64,000 nucleotides of DNA, taken from NCBI GenBank assembly GCA_031310005.1, contig CM062381.1, positions 806,001 to 870,000 on the forward strand, read 5' to 3'. The notes under the pieces were generated by a model. It had not been told where the DNA came from. It made no database searches and saw only the letters and a program-made list of their open reading frames with translations. Made by a program: the position numbers and the translations under genes. This stretch comes from Dactylellina haptotyla. Taxonomy: Eukaryota; Ascomycota; Orbiliomycetes; Orbiliales; Orbiliaceae. This document shows, piece after piece, positions 10,891 through 20,936 of the stretch (position 1 is the stretch's first letter; each line of letters starts with the position of its first letter).

Positions 10891-13800
10891 ATGGCATTTA
10901 CGGAGCAAGATCGACTAGAGTACATGGCTCGAATGGCTCTCAATAGTACTCCTGTCAATAGTCCCATATATCCTAATCCACCTTCGCCGTTCGAGCTACC
11001 ACCAAATCAGCATCCCTCAAACCTACAAGTTGCAAATCAGCATCTGAACCCACAGGCACTGCCATACGTCCCAATTCAACAGTCACCGCGGGTACCATCA
11101 CCAGTAATATACTCCCAGCCAAATATTCCCCATGGATTCTTCCAATTCCCTACTGGTTATGTTCCGCAGATGGAAATGCAACCGGCTATGCCAATGTAAG
11201 CTGCGATATGCCCAAGTTGATGATGGTGTTGGTGTTCGATGTTGCTAACCGCTGAACACAGAACCCCCATGCAATATTCGTTCCCCAATGTGTTCGCCCC
11301 ACCGCAGTATCAGACACCGCAGTACCAGACACCGGTGCCATATCAACCTCCTCAGCATACGCCATATCAACAACCTCAATCTCCTCACCAGCCTCGACCT
11401 CCTTCTCACCATCAACTTCAACCTCTCCCCTATCTCCATACCCAACCTCAGGACTATCCGCATCACCAAAACCTGCTTCCTACCCAAGTCCCAATCGCAT
11501 CGCAATATCGGGTCGAGAATCACCCTCCTGCGCATGGCTACGGCCTTGGATTCTTTTCTCCTTTAGTACCTCCACCCGGGAGTCCATTCTTTCCAATCAA
11601 TCCTCAATCTCCTGTTCCCAATATTAGTCCTCTCGCCACTCCGCATCTAAATCGTCCTCAGTTCAATCTCGGCAGCATCCCTCAGGTCAGCCCCCCGGCC
11701 GCCTCTTCTCAATACCCAGAACCCTTGAATTATCTACAACGTCAGCAGCCAATATTTACACCTGATCCTCGTCTCGGAATATTCGGGCCTAATTCAAGTA
11801 CGCTCGTACCTCAGCCGCTAGCGGTTCCTACTACCCCCCGATCTCAATCCGTTGGTATAGGCTCTGGCCCTCGTAAGGGCCTATTTATTCCTCGTTCTCC
11901 GTCAGTTCTGGTCGGTCCTCGAATAATCACACAGACCCCACCTCCACTGACCCACCCGAGGCCGTCGACGTCACGCTCCACAATTCTCCTGTCCTCACCC
12001 GACAGGGCTGTTCGAAATTTCTCCGTCCCAGATCTCGAAATGCCAAACAGAAGAGCCAGTTCGAAAAAGACCGTTCCAGAAACCGAAGGCGGCCAGCAAC
12101 CCAGTGTGCCTCACCCCGAAGAAAGTATCGCCCAACTTGCAGGTGCTTTCACGTCTTCTTTCTCTTCAATGCTCCAGCATAGTGTAAACCCCTCTCCTTC
12201 TCCAGCGGGCCCTTCTACACCTCACCAAAGCTCAACCAAACGCTCAAGAGCTCAGTCGACCAGCACTCAAGGTGACCGTGCGAGTCCAAGCCTATTACGA
12301 GCCTCTCCTTCCCGATCTTCTACTCGATCCACACCGCTAGTGAGTGCTTCCGAAGATAACAAGAAGAAAACTGCGACGGCGAAGAGAAAGCCAAAAACGT
12401 ACAAGAAGAAACGAGGCGGCCAGGAGCCATCTGGAGCCCTCGGCCAATCAAGTGGGAATAAAGCTGGAAATATTATCTATATTTCCGACACAGAAGCTGA
12501 TGGAGAAAACCCACCGGCCAAGAAGGACAAAGAAGGTAACATAAAAAATATCCTAATATATGAAACTTAGTAGTAAATAATCGATTTAGGTGTACCTATC
12601 GATACTGCCATTCCGGTTATTGATTCGACTATGAGAAATATGCAGAGCGGTTTCACAAGTATACCTGCTACTGCTACACTAAGCGCTCAAGATGATACAA
12701 GTGGGGACTCCCAAATGGAAGATGTTCAATTAACTACAAGGCCAGCTCCGAAGGCCGCTGGTCCGATCTCTCCAGCCAGGGTTGAATACTTAAAGGAAAA
12801 ATACACCCAAGAAGCCCGCACACTTGGAAGTATTAAATCGACAGAGCTGAGACCAGAACTAACTCCATTCCAGCAAGAAGGAAACGTAGTTTGCTCAGCT
12901 ATTGGGAATGATATGCAAATTCTCGAAGACAAGGCTCCTCCCTCGAAGGAAAAAGCAGCCGCTCCAAAAAGAAAGGCACCACCTCCCAAAGAAAAAGTCT
13001 CTGCTTTTAAGGCGAAAATTCTTGCTCCAGGAGAATCTACTTCAACCCCAGAGAAAATAGCTACCGTTCCAAAAGCTCAGGGTTCTATTGTTGAAGCTCC
13101 AAAGGCTCCAGAGTTTTTGAAATTCGATATACCAAAAACTGTTCACAAAATTAACCCCAAAACTGGGGCTATACGAACCGAGACTACACCCTTGAATTTA
13201 TCTTGTCCTGTTCCTGATGCTACTGCAATCCCAAGTCACCCCCCACCCGGACAAGTCAAAAACACTCCCCAGACCGATAATCCGAATAATCCAAGCATTT
13301 CACCTAACGCTGCTCAATCTATGTTCAATCGACAAGAAAATCGGCGCCCAAATCATCCTGCTCTCACAAAAAGCTTACCTCTCTCCACAGCGGCATGGGG
13401 GCTTTCGAAGGAACGTGAAGATTCACTTATGAAATTTACTCGTAATGACCCTGAGAGCAGCGCCAATGCTGAGCTTGTTTTTAGAGCTACAGCGCCATAT
13501 ATTATGGATGACACACTTGACGAATTTATTCTCGATCGCGATCTTGATGAAGAACCAGCCCTCGGCAGCGGAGGGTCTAGTTTTGGCGCGTGTCTCCCTG
13601 AGTTTGCTAAGGGTACTCGGGTCGTGCAACAAAAGGAACGCAATAAAAGTAAGAGTAAACAGGCCGCTCAGAAGAAGAAAGAAGAAAGGCCGACACCTAG
13701 GATCAATTTTGGCAGTTCACAAAAGGAGTTACAAGATAAGGGCAAAGGCAAAGCTTCTGAGGTTGCTATAGATCCTCCGCTAGAGAATTTTAATACCTTT

Positions 13801-15033
13801 GACCTGCCTACTGATGGTATTATCGATTGGGATGGTATGTTTGATGCCTACTTGGGTTTGGGGCCCGAAGTTCCCGACCCCTTCGAGTTCCCAAGCGAGA
13901 AAGTTGAGCTGGAAGGCCAGAAGGGAGAAGACCACTCCACGGAAAAGGACGAAAAGGAACCACCAGAACTTGCAATTTTACCAAAGAAACTACCATTCGA
14001 AGCTTTAGATGCCGAGTTACCAAGCTTTACGGGCAGCAGTGTTGTAACTTGGCTCGGAAAATTAGATGACCCTGGGAACCCCGAAGAACTTGGGCTCGAT
14101 GACTTGGATGCTGCATTCGAAGAGATGTGGGAGGAGCAGGGAAGACCAATCATTTCCAACCCTGAACTGGAACGGACAACAGTTCATGAAGTTGAGACTA
14201 AAATCATTGATGATACGACACGAAAAATCTTTGAAGACCCTCCAAAGAGGAAATCTATTACTCAAGTCGTAGAGGCTAAGAATAAAAGTTCTACTTCTCC
14301 GTTGACTCCAATGAGCAGGATGTCGACACCATCTTCACCTCATCTTCGACCTGATGTAACGATGATCGATTTAACAAATGAAGATGAAGCAGAAGAAGAA
14401 TCAGGTACTGAATCTAAAGAAGGACAAATAGTGATCATTGAAGATGATATCCCGCCTCCTGAACTTTTTGAACAACCGCCGACTCCTGACACTTATAACG
14501 ATGTTATTGACCTCACCGGGTTTCTTTCTCCAGAAAGAAATAATTCTAAGCCTTCGCAATCTCCTCGATCTGAATTCCTCGTTGAAGTTGCCATCCCAAA
14601 GATACACCCCCCAAAACCACCTGTCACACCTGTATCACGTCCTGCCACGCGTGCTTCCGCTCAACTCCAATCCCAAACGGCCAACCGAGCTCGCCATATC
14701 ACGCGTTCGCAAACCGTTCTCCCTCAAGATTTCGATTCTTTGTCTGTCAGCAGCACGTCAAGCGCTCGGCCGAAACGCAAGATCTCCGGCAGTACGCACC
14801 ATAGTCCTGGCGTTGGTACTAGTCTAGGCGCAGCTGAGCAACCTGCACATTCCTCTCGCGCTTCTACGCCTGGCAGTGTTCGTTCAGGCGGAGGGAGGAG
14901 TACAAGGAGTAACAATAGTGCACGGAAGAGTGCTGCTAATACTAGTTTTACGACGAGATATCATGATACTAGAGGTGGGTTGGGAGAGGACGAAGGTGAG
15001 GCTGCGGGCGATGATGATGTTGATATGGTTTGA
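10891..15033 (+). CDS. Large disordered protein with several SUMO-interaction-like motifs and basic C-terminus
   Basis: Three exons, 10891-11195, 11262-12535 and 12590-15033, have introns of 66 and 54 nt (phases 2 and 1; GTAAGC...CACAG and GTAACA...TTTAG), giving 1340 residues. The N-terminal third is Pro/Gln-rich, with a short YQTPQYQTP repeat. A Lys-rich stretch (KRKPKTYKKKRGG, about residue 485) comes before IIYISDTEADGE (about 505). Three more hydrophobic-acidic patches lie close together: MIDLTNEDE (about 1118), VIIEDD (about 1140) and VIDLTG (about 1165). VIDLT and MIDLT followed by acidic residues is the classical SUMO-interacting pattern. The C-terminus is Ser/Arg-rich and ends in a short acidic tail. 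I recognise no folded domain. A nuclear scaffold or SUMO reader is an inference. Confidence 0.8.
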
Positions 15034-15823
15034 AGTGAGAGTAGCATGATCGCTCTTTACGATTTATTACCCAGGTCAGCGAATCTCGTTGTTCTCTCAT
15101 GCAGCCTTTGATATCTCTCACCGGTTGGTTTCTGTGTTTTCAATTGCTTTTAATTATGGGGACGGACGCAATTCTTTTATGATTTCATGAGCTTGCGACT
15201 TAAAAAACTCTACGACTTTTACGACTTTTATGGCTAAATGCCTGTTTCTGAATATTCATAGCATAAGCTTTTACGGCGTTTTTGAAGGAAGGAGCAGGGC
15301 CTTTAATAAGGCGTGTGGAATAAGAACAGGGGTTTAAATCAAGAAACTCATTAATATCACTTTTAGGAACGTAGTCAATTCAATGATATTTCCCTCTGCT
15401 GGTATTCTTCCCTTAGCTTCAGGTGATTCTTCAGGTTATTACGTTCATGTGAGCAAAATCACTGAGTATAGAGAAACACAACCACTTTTGGCACGATTTT
15501 GGGACAAATGAAAATAAATTAATTAAATAAGGATAGAATGTAAACGTACAGTGCATGACGAACTTTTCAAAAATATCAATCTGAGTGGTATCGGCCTTGC
15601 GCGCCCATTGGCGTAAACTATGCCTATGTTGATCTCGTTGCCAGCCTTATACTAAAGTTGCCTGAAGTTGAATTGCCCACCCTTGCTTCCAACAAAAGCG
15701 CTGGCCGAGTAGGCTATCTCATAGCTTCCTCTCGTTAAAATAAGTATCATCATCGCAGCTCTCTTCTCAATATCGATATTATTTCGGAAATAGATTAGAT
15801 AAGATAGATTTAGACTACCAAAG
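15034..15823. other. Intergenic region
   Basis: This is AT-rich sequence between two plus-strand genes. It includes two adjacent copies of tacgactttt (15211-15230). The last 100 bases before the next ATG are pyrimidine- and AT-rich and are the likely promoter and leader. No exon is seen. Confidence 0.5.
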
Positions 15824-16594
15824 ATGCCTATGAATCGAAATCCCCAGTGGGAACCGCTCCTGAACCCAAACCATCCGCCCGAATACGCCACTTTCGACAA
15901 CCAATCTGAGTCTCGAGGATACTTCTCCGAGCAAACCAGACAATACTACCACACATTCCGCTGCGGCATCATCGCTATCGTTACTATAGTTTTCATAATC
16001 TGCTGCACTGCCGCTCTCCCGGTCCTCTTCAAACAGCATCGCTCTCATCAACATCATCATTTGGAGCGTAACCATACCGCGCCCGCGCCTGCGCCTATAG
16101 TTACCTGTCCTGGATGCCTGACTTGTCCGCCTGAAGCACCGCCTGCACTCCCATCTCCTTACAAAAAATTCGACGATGTGCCTCAACCGGGTTCAACCTA
16201 CATCCTCACCGACTCCGAAACTGGTCGAGTGGTAACTTACTCCAATACTGGCGAGGTAACTCTGACCAGGTATCGGTCTTCCCCAGACCAACATTGGACC
16301 TGCAGGGAACAGGACGGGTGGCTAGGTTTCTCTATAACGCCGCCGGGTCGGTCGACCGTGTACCTTGGCTTCATGAATCCACCAACTCTACGGTGTACGG
16401 CGCCACGGATCCAGTTTAATGAGATGTTTGCAGTTGTGAAGCGGGCAGGGTGGGGGTTTAGGGTATACCTGAGGGACGGACAAGATTTACGACCGCTAGG
16501 AAAAAATCCGGATGGGAATTTGGCGAGGGTTGGGGCTTCTAATATATGGTGGGGGTTCACGAAAGTCGATTGGGCAAGTGATCAGTACGTATAA
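15824..16594 (+). CDS. Single-pass membrane protein with probable trefoil/fascin-like outer domain
   Basis: This is an intron-free 256-residue protein. A polar N-terminal tail (1-44) leads into one hydrophobic segment (about 48-68, IIAIVTIVFIICCTAALPVLF). Next come a His-rich linker (HRSHQHHHLERNH) and a CPGCLTCPP patch, then a compact domain (about 115-256). The domain has repeated short strands: STYILTDSETGRVVTY, QHWTCREQDGWLGF, TVYLGFMN, FRVYLRDGQDLRPLG and NIWWGFTKVD. This pattern (one residue set per strand with Trp and LG turns) is shared by many ascomycete type II membrane proteins of unknown function and looks like a beta-trefoil or fascin fold. Ligand binding is inferred from fold type only. 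The Pro-rich N-terminus has no signal peptide, so the tail is probably cytosolic and the domain outside. Confidence 0.8.
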   Translation: MPMNRNPQWEPLLNPNHPPEYATFDNQSESRGYFSEQTRQYYHTFRCGIIAIVTIVFIICCTAALPVLFKQHRSHQHHHLERNHTAPAPAPIVTCPGCLTCPPEAPPALPSPYKKFDDVPQPGSTYILTDSETGRVVTYSNTGEVTLTRYRSSPDQHWTCREQDGWLGFSITPPGRSTVYLGFMNPPTLRCTAPRIQFNEMFAVVKRAGWGFRVYLRDGQDLRPLGKNPDGNLARVGASNIWWGFTKVDWASDQYV

Positions 16595-17026
16595 AAGAGT
16601 TCGGATGGTGTTTAGGTATAGTATTGCGCCGGAGGGAGTTTTTACTTTCCATGGCATAGGTATATTATTTAAAAGGTTTGGTTTTGGGTGTGGTTGTGAT
16701 GATGCACTTTTATATTCGGCTAAGCTATTACGTTTCGGGTTTCATTGATATTATTTTATGCTAGTTTAGACGGTAGTTTTGTTTATCTACTTGAGGGGTT
16801 GTAAAGTGAGAGCGATGGCAATCAACCAATATGCCTTTGCCGCAGTTCTCATTAACTTAGAAGGAAAAAAATATCAATTTGTCTTATTGCTTCTTATCAA
16901 GCCACATTTATATTTCGTGATTTTGAATGGAAGATAGGGCCCTTAGCAGGGCGAAGAGAACTGTGAATTTCAATAGCTCCAACTATTATTTTAGGTTACA
17001 GTGCGATCTAATTTCAACGCTAACAT
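16595..17026. other. Region between convergent genes
   Basis: This is the 3' flank of the preceding plus-strand gene and of the minus-strand orphan gene. It is AT-rich, and nothing coding or structured is seen. Confidence 0.5.
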
Positions 17027-17770
17027 TCAATTTTCCGTATCCTCTGGAGGAGCAATGGGGGGGTATAGTATACCCGGGAAGCGCTCTGGGAACTTGAGGT
17101 AGTTGTTTATAAGATGATATGTGCCGGGTATGTACTCAGCTTTTCTCCTAGCTACCCTCCCATTTATGGTTTTACGGTCCATCGAACCCTTCTTCTTCTG
17201 GCAACATCTTGCAGTCGCCAATACTTTTCCTTCATAGTCTGCTGGGTCAACACTGAATAACAAGTGCTTATTCGCGAATTCTCCGTTGTCGTGGTCCATT
17301 TCGAATATATTCAGCATTAGTACCTCCGGATCCGAGTCATCGGGAGGGACGAGATGATCGAATGTGACGCCGTAGAAGTCAAGTTCACTTCCAATTCAAT
17401 ACGATATCTTAGTCTCAAATCTCGTGAATGTTTGGTGTATCTCAACTTACTCCAATACTCTCCATGGCTTCACACCCCGGTCTACGATCCAGCCTAAATA
17501 CTCATCCAGTAACTCTATTTCATCGTCTCGTGGACATCCTCCATATAATTTGTGCTGAACCAGTTTTGCGAGCTCTATCCCACCTGGTTGTGGGAATTTC
17601 AAACTAAATTGTCCTCTTTTAGACCATTCTGCTTCCGGTAGAAGTTTTTGGACAGATTCCAACGGACCTTCTATGTGAATTCGAAGAGGCCGGTCTAGCG
17701 TTGGAAAGTGGAGAGGGTTGGAGGGATCATGAATGCAAGGCCTGATGTAGAGTTCGTGAGCAGAAGTCAT
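17027..17770 (-). CDS. Orphan two-exon protein of unknown function
   Basis: Exons 17770-17451 and 17387-17027 are joined over a 63-nt intron (GTAAGT...GGAAG, phase 2), giving 226 residues. The ATG at 17770 is the first in frame and has AAAATGAC context. Codons upstream in frame lack ATG. The N-terminal half has mixed strand/helix character with a Pro-rich start (YIRPCIHDPSNPLHFP). The second half carries DFYGVTFDHLVPPDDSD and a basic patch (CCQKKKGSMDRK), then ends in a Pro-rich PGILYPPIAPPEDTEN. There are no signal peptide, membrane segments or recognisable motifs. Its promoter contains an ACGCGT box about 200 bp upstream. The function is unknown, but the clean splice and even codon use support a real gene. 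Confidence 0.75.
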
Positions 17771-17969
17771 TTTGAACGGATTCCTAACAGGGCAATTCAA
17801 TTCAAGCAATCTAGCAGCGAGAGAGTGCGGGCGTTCGCTATGTTGGAGTTATCTTTGTTTTGTGTAGGTAAAAGGGAAGAGAGGATCTGATTTTTAAGTT
17901 GTTTTGGGGGAGCAGCACCCTCTGGATCCATGGAGCTCGAGTGCTCCGGCATGAGTGTCAACTGCGTCA

Positions 17970-17975
17970 ACGCGT
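17970..17975. promoter_or_regulatory. ACGCGT box (MCB-like) upstream of the orphan gene
   Basis: The palindromic hexamer ACGCGT lies 200 bp upstream of the ATG at 17770, within a run of GTCAA-spaced CpG words. In yeasts this hexamer is the MBF (Mbp1-Swi6) site. Whether it acts here is inference, since a hexamer occurs by chance about once in 4 kb. Confidence 0.25.
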
Positions 17976-18046
17976 CAATGCGGCACAGCGAGTGGCGTTG
18001 AAACAACTCGTTAGCGCGTGCTCAGCAAGATCCCGTCAACGCGCCA

Positions 18047-18066
18047 CATGTGCGCAGCTGCACATG
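18047..18066. repeat. Short perfect inverted repeat
   Basis: CATGTGC and GCACATG form 7-bp inverted arms around the 6-nt centre gcagct. This is the form expected of a dimeric regulator site, or of a chance palindrome. It lies about 280 bp upstream of the orphan gene. Confidence 0.3.
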
Positions 18067-19438
18067 CACAGTAGGTTAGCCGTTTAACTGTTGATAGCTG
18101 GTGGGTCTTTATACCGCAAAGTTTCAATTGATTAGCCGCACTTCTTGAGCCTAACGAGTCTCAAAACCCTCCACAGCACGCCGACTAGAACCAGTTGATA
18201 CACTCTATATGGCACATACTCATTTGCTCGCTTTTTCTATGGCTCAATCCGAACTTCTTTCGGCTCTTTGCCACGATATATATAGTTGTAAGGCAAAGTT
18301 CCGGGGCACCAGATATCTAGACAGATCGATTGCCATATAGCTGACTGATTGGTTGATTGATGTAATAAACTATTATCAAAAAACTTGGTGTCGGGTTGTT
18401 TAAATAGACTGTGTAAACGTTTGTAGTAGCAAATGTGCAAAGTTTCTTACGAAGGATGCCGTAGAGGAGCTAGTTCTTTCCTTTCAGTCAGGCATAATTA
18501 TGCTTTGCGCGACGGATTTATACATCCCCCGTGCAGCATGTGCTCGATGGTTCATTATCATCACTCGACTAGTTGTGAGTTTAGCCCCAATGTACTGTGG
18601 ATCGTAAACCCGAGTCTGGTCGTTAGTGCATTGATCATTATTGATAACTAGTTCTAGTCTGGTACTTGCCACAAGAATTGGTGATCCATATGATCAGTTC
18701 AACGAACCCTCGCATTAAATTGCAATTCCGGTACGGCTCAGACTCATAGTTTCAGTTACCATTTCGTGACAATCATATGCTATCTCATGGGAGCTCTCAT
18801 GGGCGCTCTCAGCTTCCAGCCTCAGTTGCAAGCATACTCAACCAAAGGGTTTTCAAGGCAAGGCAAGGCGAAGAAAAGAAGAAAAGAAAAGTAGGAGCAG
18901 CCCTGGTACGTCATGCAAAGTTGCCCCATGATTATTTTCGTACTCATTGTTAATTTCAGTTTAGCTTCGCGTAGGGTAAGTCACTATCTTTTATTTGGCT
19001 TCACGCGCGGTAAACAGAGGGAAAAGTGGGGATGGCGAAATATAACTGGCCAACTTGGAATCCTGGTCTCGAAGCTACAAGGATTCAATACGGTTTAGAA
19101 GAGAGGCGCCTGAGCTTGCGTGAAAAGGCAATGCTCAGAACTGCGGCTAAGCTGAGGCTTAGTGCTGATGGCTTCCAAAGAATTTGATGTATAAATTGGC
19201 TTCGAAGTCACCCTGAGTTCAAATCATCTATCAAAGCATCACTATCATCTGTTTCCTCCTACACTCATATCAATCAAAATCGTATTTGCTTTGACATCTT
19301 TTGTCTAACTAAACTAAAACACACTTACCTGAACATCTTCTGTTAGTGTTTCCCTCAACTACCATAAGTTCTATATTAAATTACTCATGCAATACAGATA
19401 TATTAGTAGACTCTAATGCAATGTCTGTGATTTAGGAT

Positions 19439-19621
19439 ATGTGCGTCGTTACGACTTATTACTTCAGCTGCGGTCACTTGAGTCACGATGATCGCACGTA
19501 TGACTGTGGAGATTACGGGCTCTGTGTCATCACTTACAGAGATACCAACCTTCCTGGACCCTGCAGCCAAGCTTGCGACACACCACCTTCAGATAGGCAC
19601 AAGCGAAGAAACCGACACTGA
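19439..19621 (+). CDS. 60-residue Cys-rich micro-protein (tentative)
   Basis: This is a single short reading frame with ATG at 19439. Its N-terminus, MCVVTTYYFSCGH, resembles the opening of many small ascomycete proteins that start MC....Y.F.CGH. Cysteines are at positions 2, 11, 23, 29, 42 and 46. The C-terminus is basic (DRHKRRNRH). It has no signal peptide, so a zinc-binding or redox-bridged intracellular peptide is more likely than a secreted effector. A TTTAG just before the ATG could be an acceptor of a leader intron. Evidence is limited to the Cys pattern and start, so a chance frame remains possible. Confidence 0.45.
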   Translation: MCVVTTYYFSCGHLSHDDRTYDCGDYGLCVITYRDTNLPGPCSQACDTPPSDRHKRRNRH

Positions 19622-20936
19622 TTTTACTTACGACCAACGCTGCACCCTTCCGCACTGGCATGTTATCAATCCAGGAATATAATTACCCCCCCTGTCATCC
19701 ATATGGCGGGATCTAGCAACCAGAATAGAACTCACTATCAAGCATAATCAAAATTACACTACCAAAAGGAGCATCCAAATATTCTCGCAAAAGGGCATCG
19801 AGTTGATTAATAAAGGAATGGTGTACTTTGTAGTATATTTTAATTGGTTGAAATTGATGTTTCCTCTATGGTCTCTGCATTTTGTATTTTTATTCTTCTT
19901 TTAGTCTTCTTTTTTTATTCTTTCCTTCTGTTCTTGTTTTCGTTGTTCTTGTTCTTGTTCTGTTTTTATTCTATCTTTGTTCGCATTTTCGTCTAGAACT
20001 ACGTTCATATTGTTTTTCTTCATTGTTGTCTTGCTCTTGTTCTTACTTTAAGATAAGAAAAGAAAGGTTCTTTCTGTTCACCAGTTCAATATTCTCTGGC
20101 AGAATACTCAAACTAGCTTATACTATTTAGAAAAGAATGGAAACCACTCGTTTACTTCCACTCGACATTCAGTCTGTCAACCCCGGCTATATAGATTATC
20201 TTTATGATGTATACGAAACTAGCCCCAAATAATTAATTAATTAGATATGCTGTGATCGATATGGTATATAATAGTATATAGAGGGTATATATCAGTGGAG
20301 AAGGCTTTGAAGCTAGATAAGGGCATGTGGGCAGTATTCTCTTGTTTCCAGGACGGTTTAATAAATAAATAAAATAAACATACACAAATAAAAATAAATG
20401 AAAGTTGAAAAGAAAAGAATTATTTGGTTTTCATCTTTATTATTAACTTTAAAATATTCAACAGCTTTCTTGCTTATTGTAAAAGTTTGTCTAATTGTAC
20501 CCCATTCCTTATAACGCTTGAACAGGATAGTTAGCAGGTTACCAAATCACGATTCAATATTGGAAACGTCGCAATACATACAACCCACAAATGCGGAAAA
20601 ACAGTCTCATAATGTTATCTGAAGAGAGATTTCCTTTCCAATAATCAATCTTGTCCCCGGATATCCTATAAGGCCTCGGGTTTGATAACTACCGCTGGCC
20701 CTGCTCAAATAGCCTCAAAGGCGCGATAGGAGAGGGCACAATATTGATGCAATACCACGCCACCAATCCCTTAATTACGTTTAAACTGGATTTTGGGATA
20801 CCCAGTAGTTTTTTGTAATATAAACCAAACGCCACTTTTTTTACCACGAGATCTCCACGTTTTCACTATCGACCATTCTCGAGCTGGAAGCAAGTCATTG
20901 TTGTATTTTGAGCGCAACAACACACAACATTCAGAT
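19622..20936. other. Intergenic region with pyrimidine-rich low-complexity tract
   Basis: Between about 19880 and 20050 the plus strand is almost only T, C and G-spaced T runs, with a (TTGTTC) repeat of about three units near 19944-19961. AT-rich sequence follows, up to the leader of the secreted acidic protein. Frames inside the tract are composition artefacts. Confidence 0.5.

Larger units (their letters stand above)
17771..19438. other. Intergenic region with G1/S-like box, inverted repeat and purine tract
   Basis: The part next to the orphan gene is unusually CpG-rich. It contains three nearby GTCAA words around an ACGCGT and a 7-bp inverted repeat at 18047-18066. A purine-only stretch (aaggcgaagaaaagaagaaaag-like) lies near 18855-18895. 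No coding exon is convincing. Confidence 0.5.
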
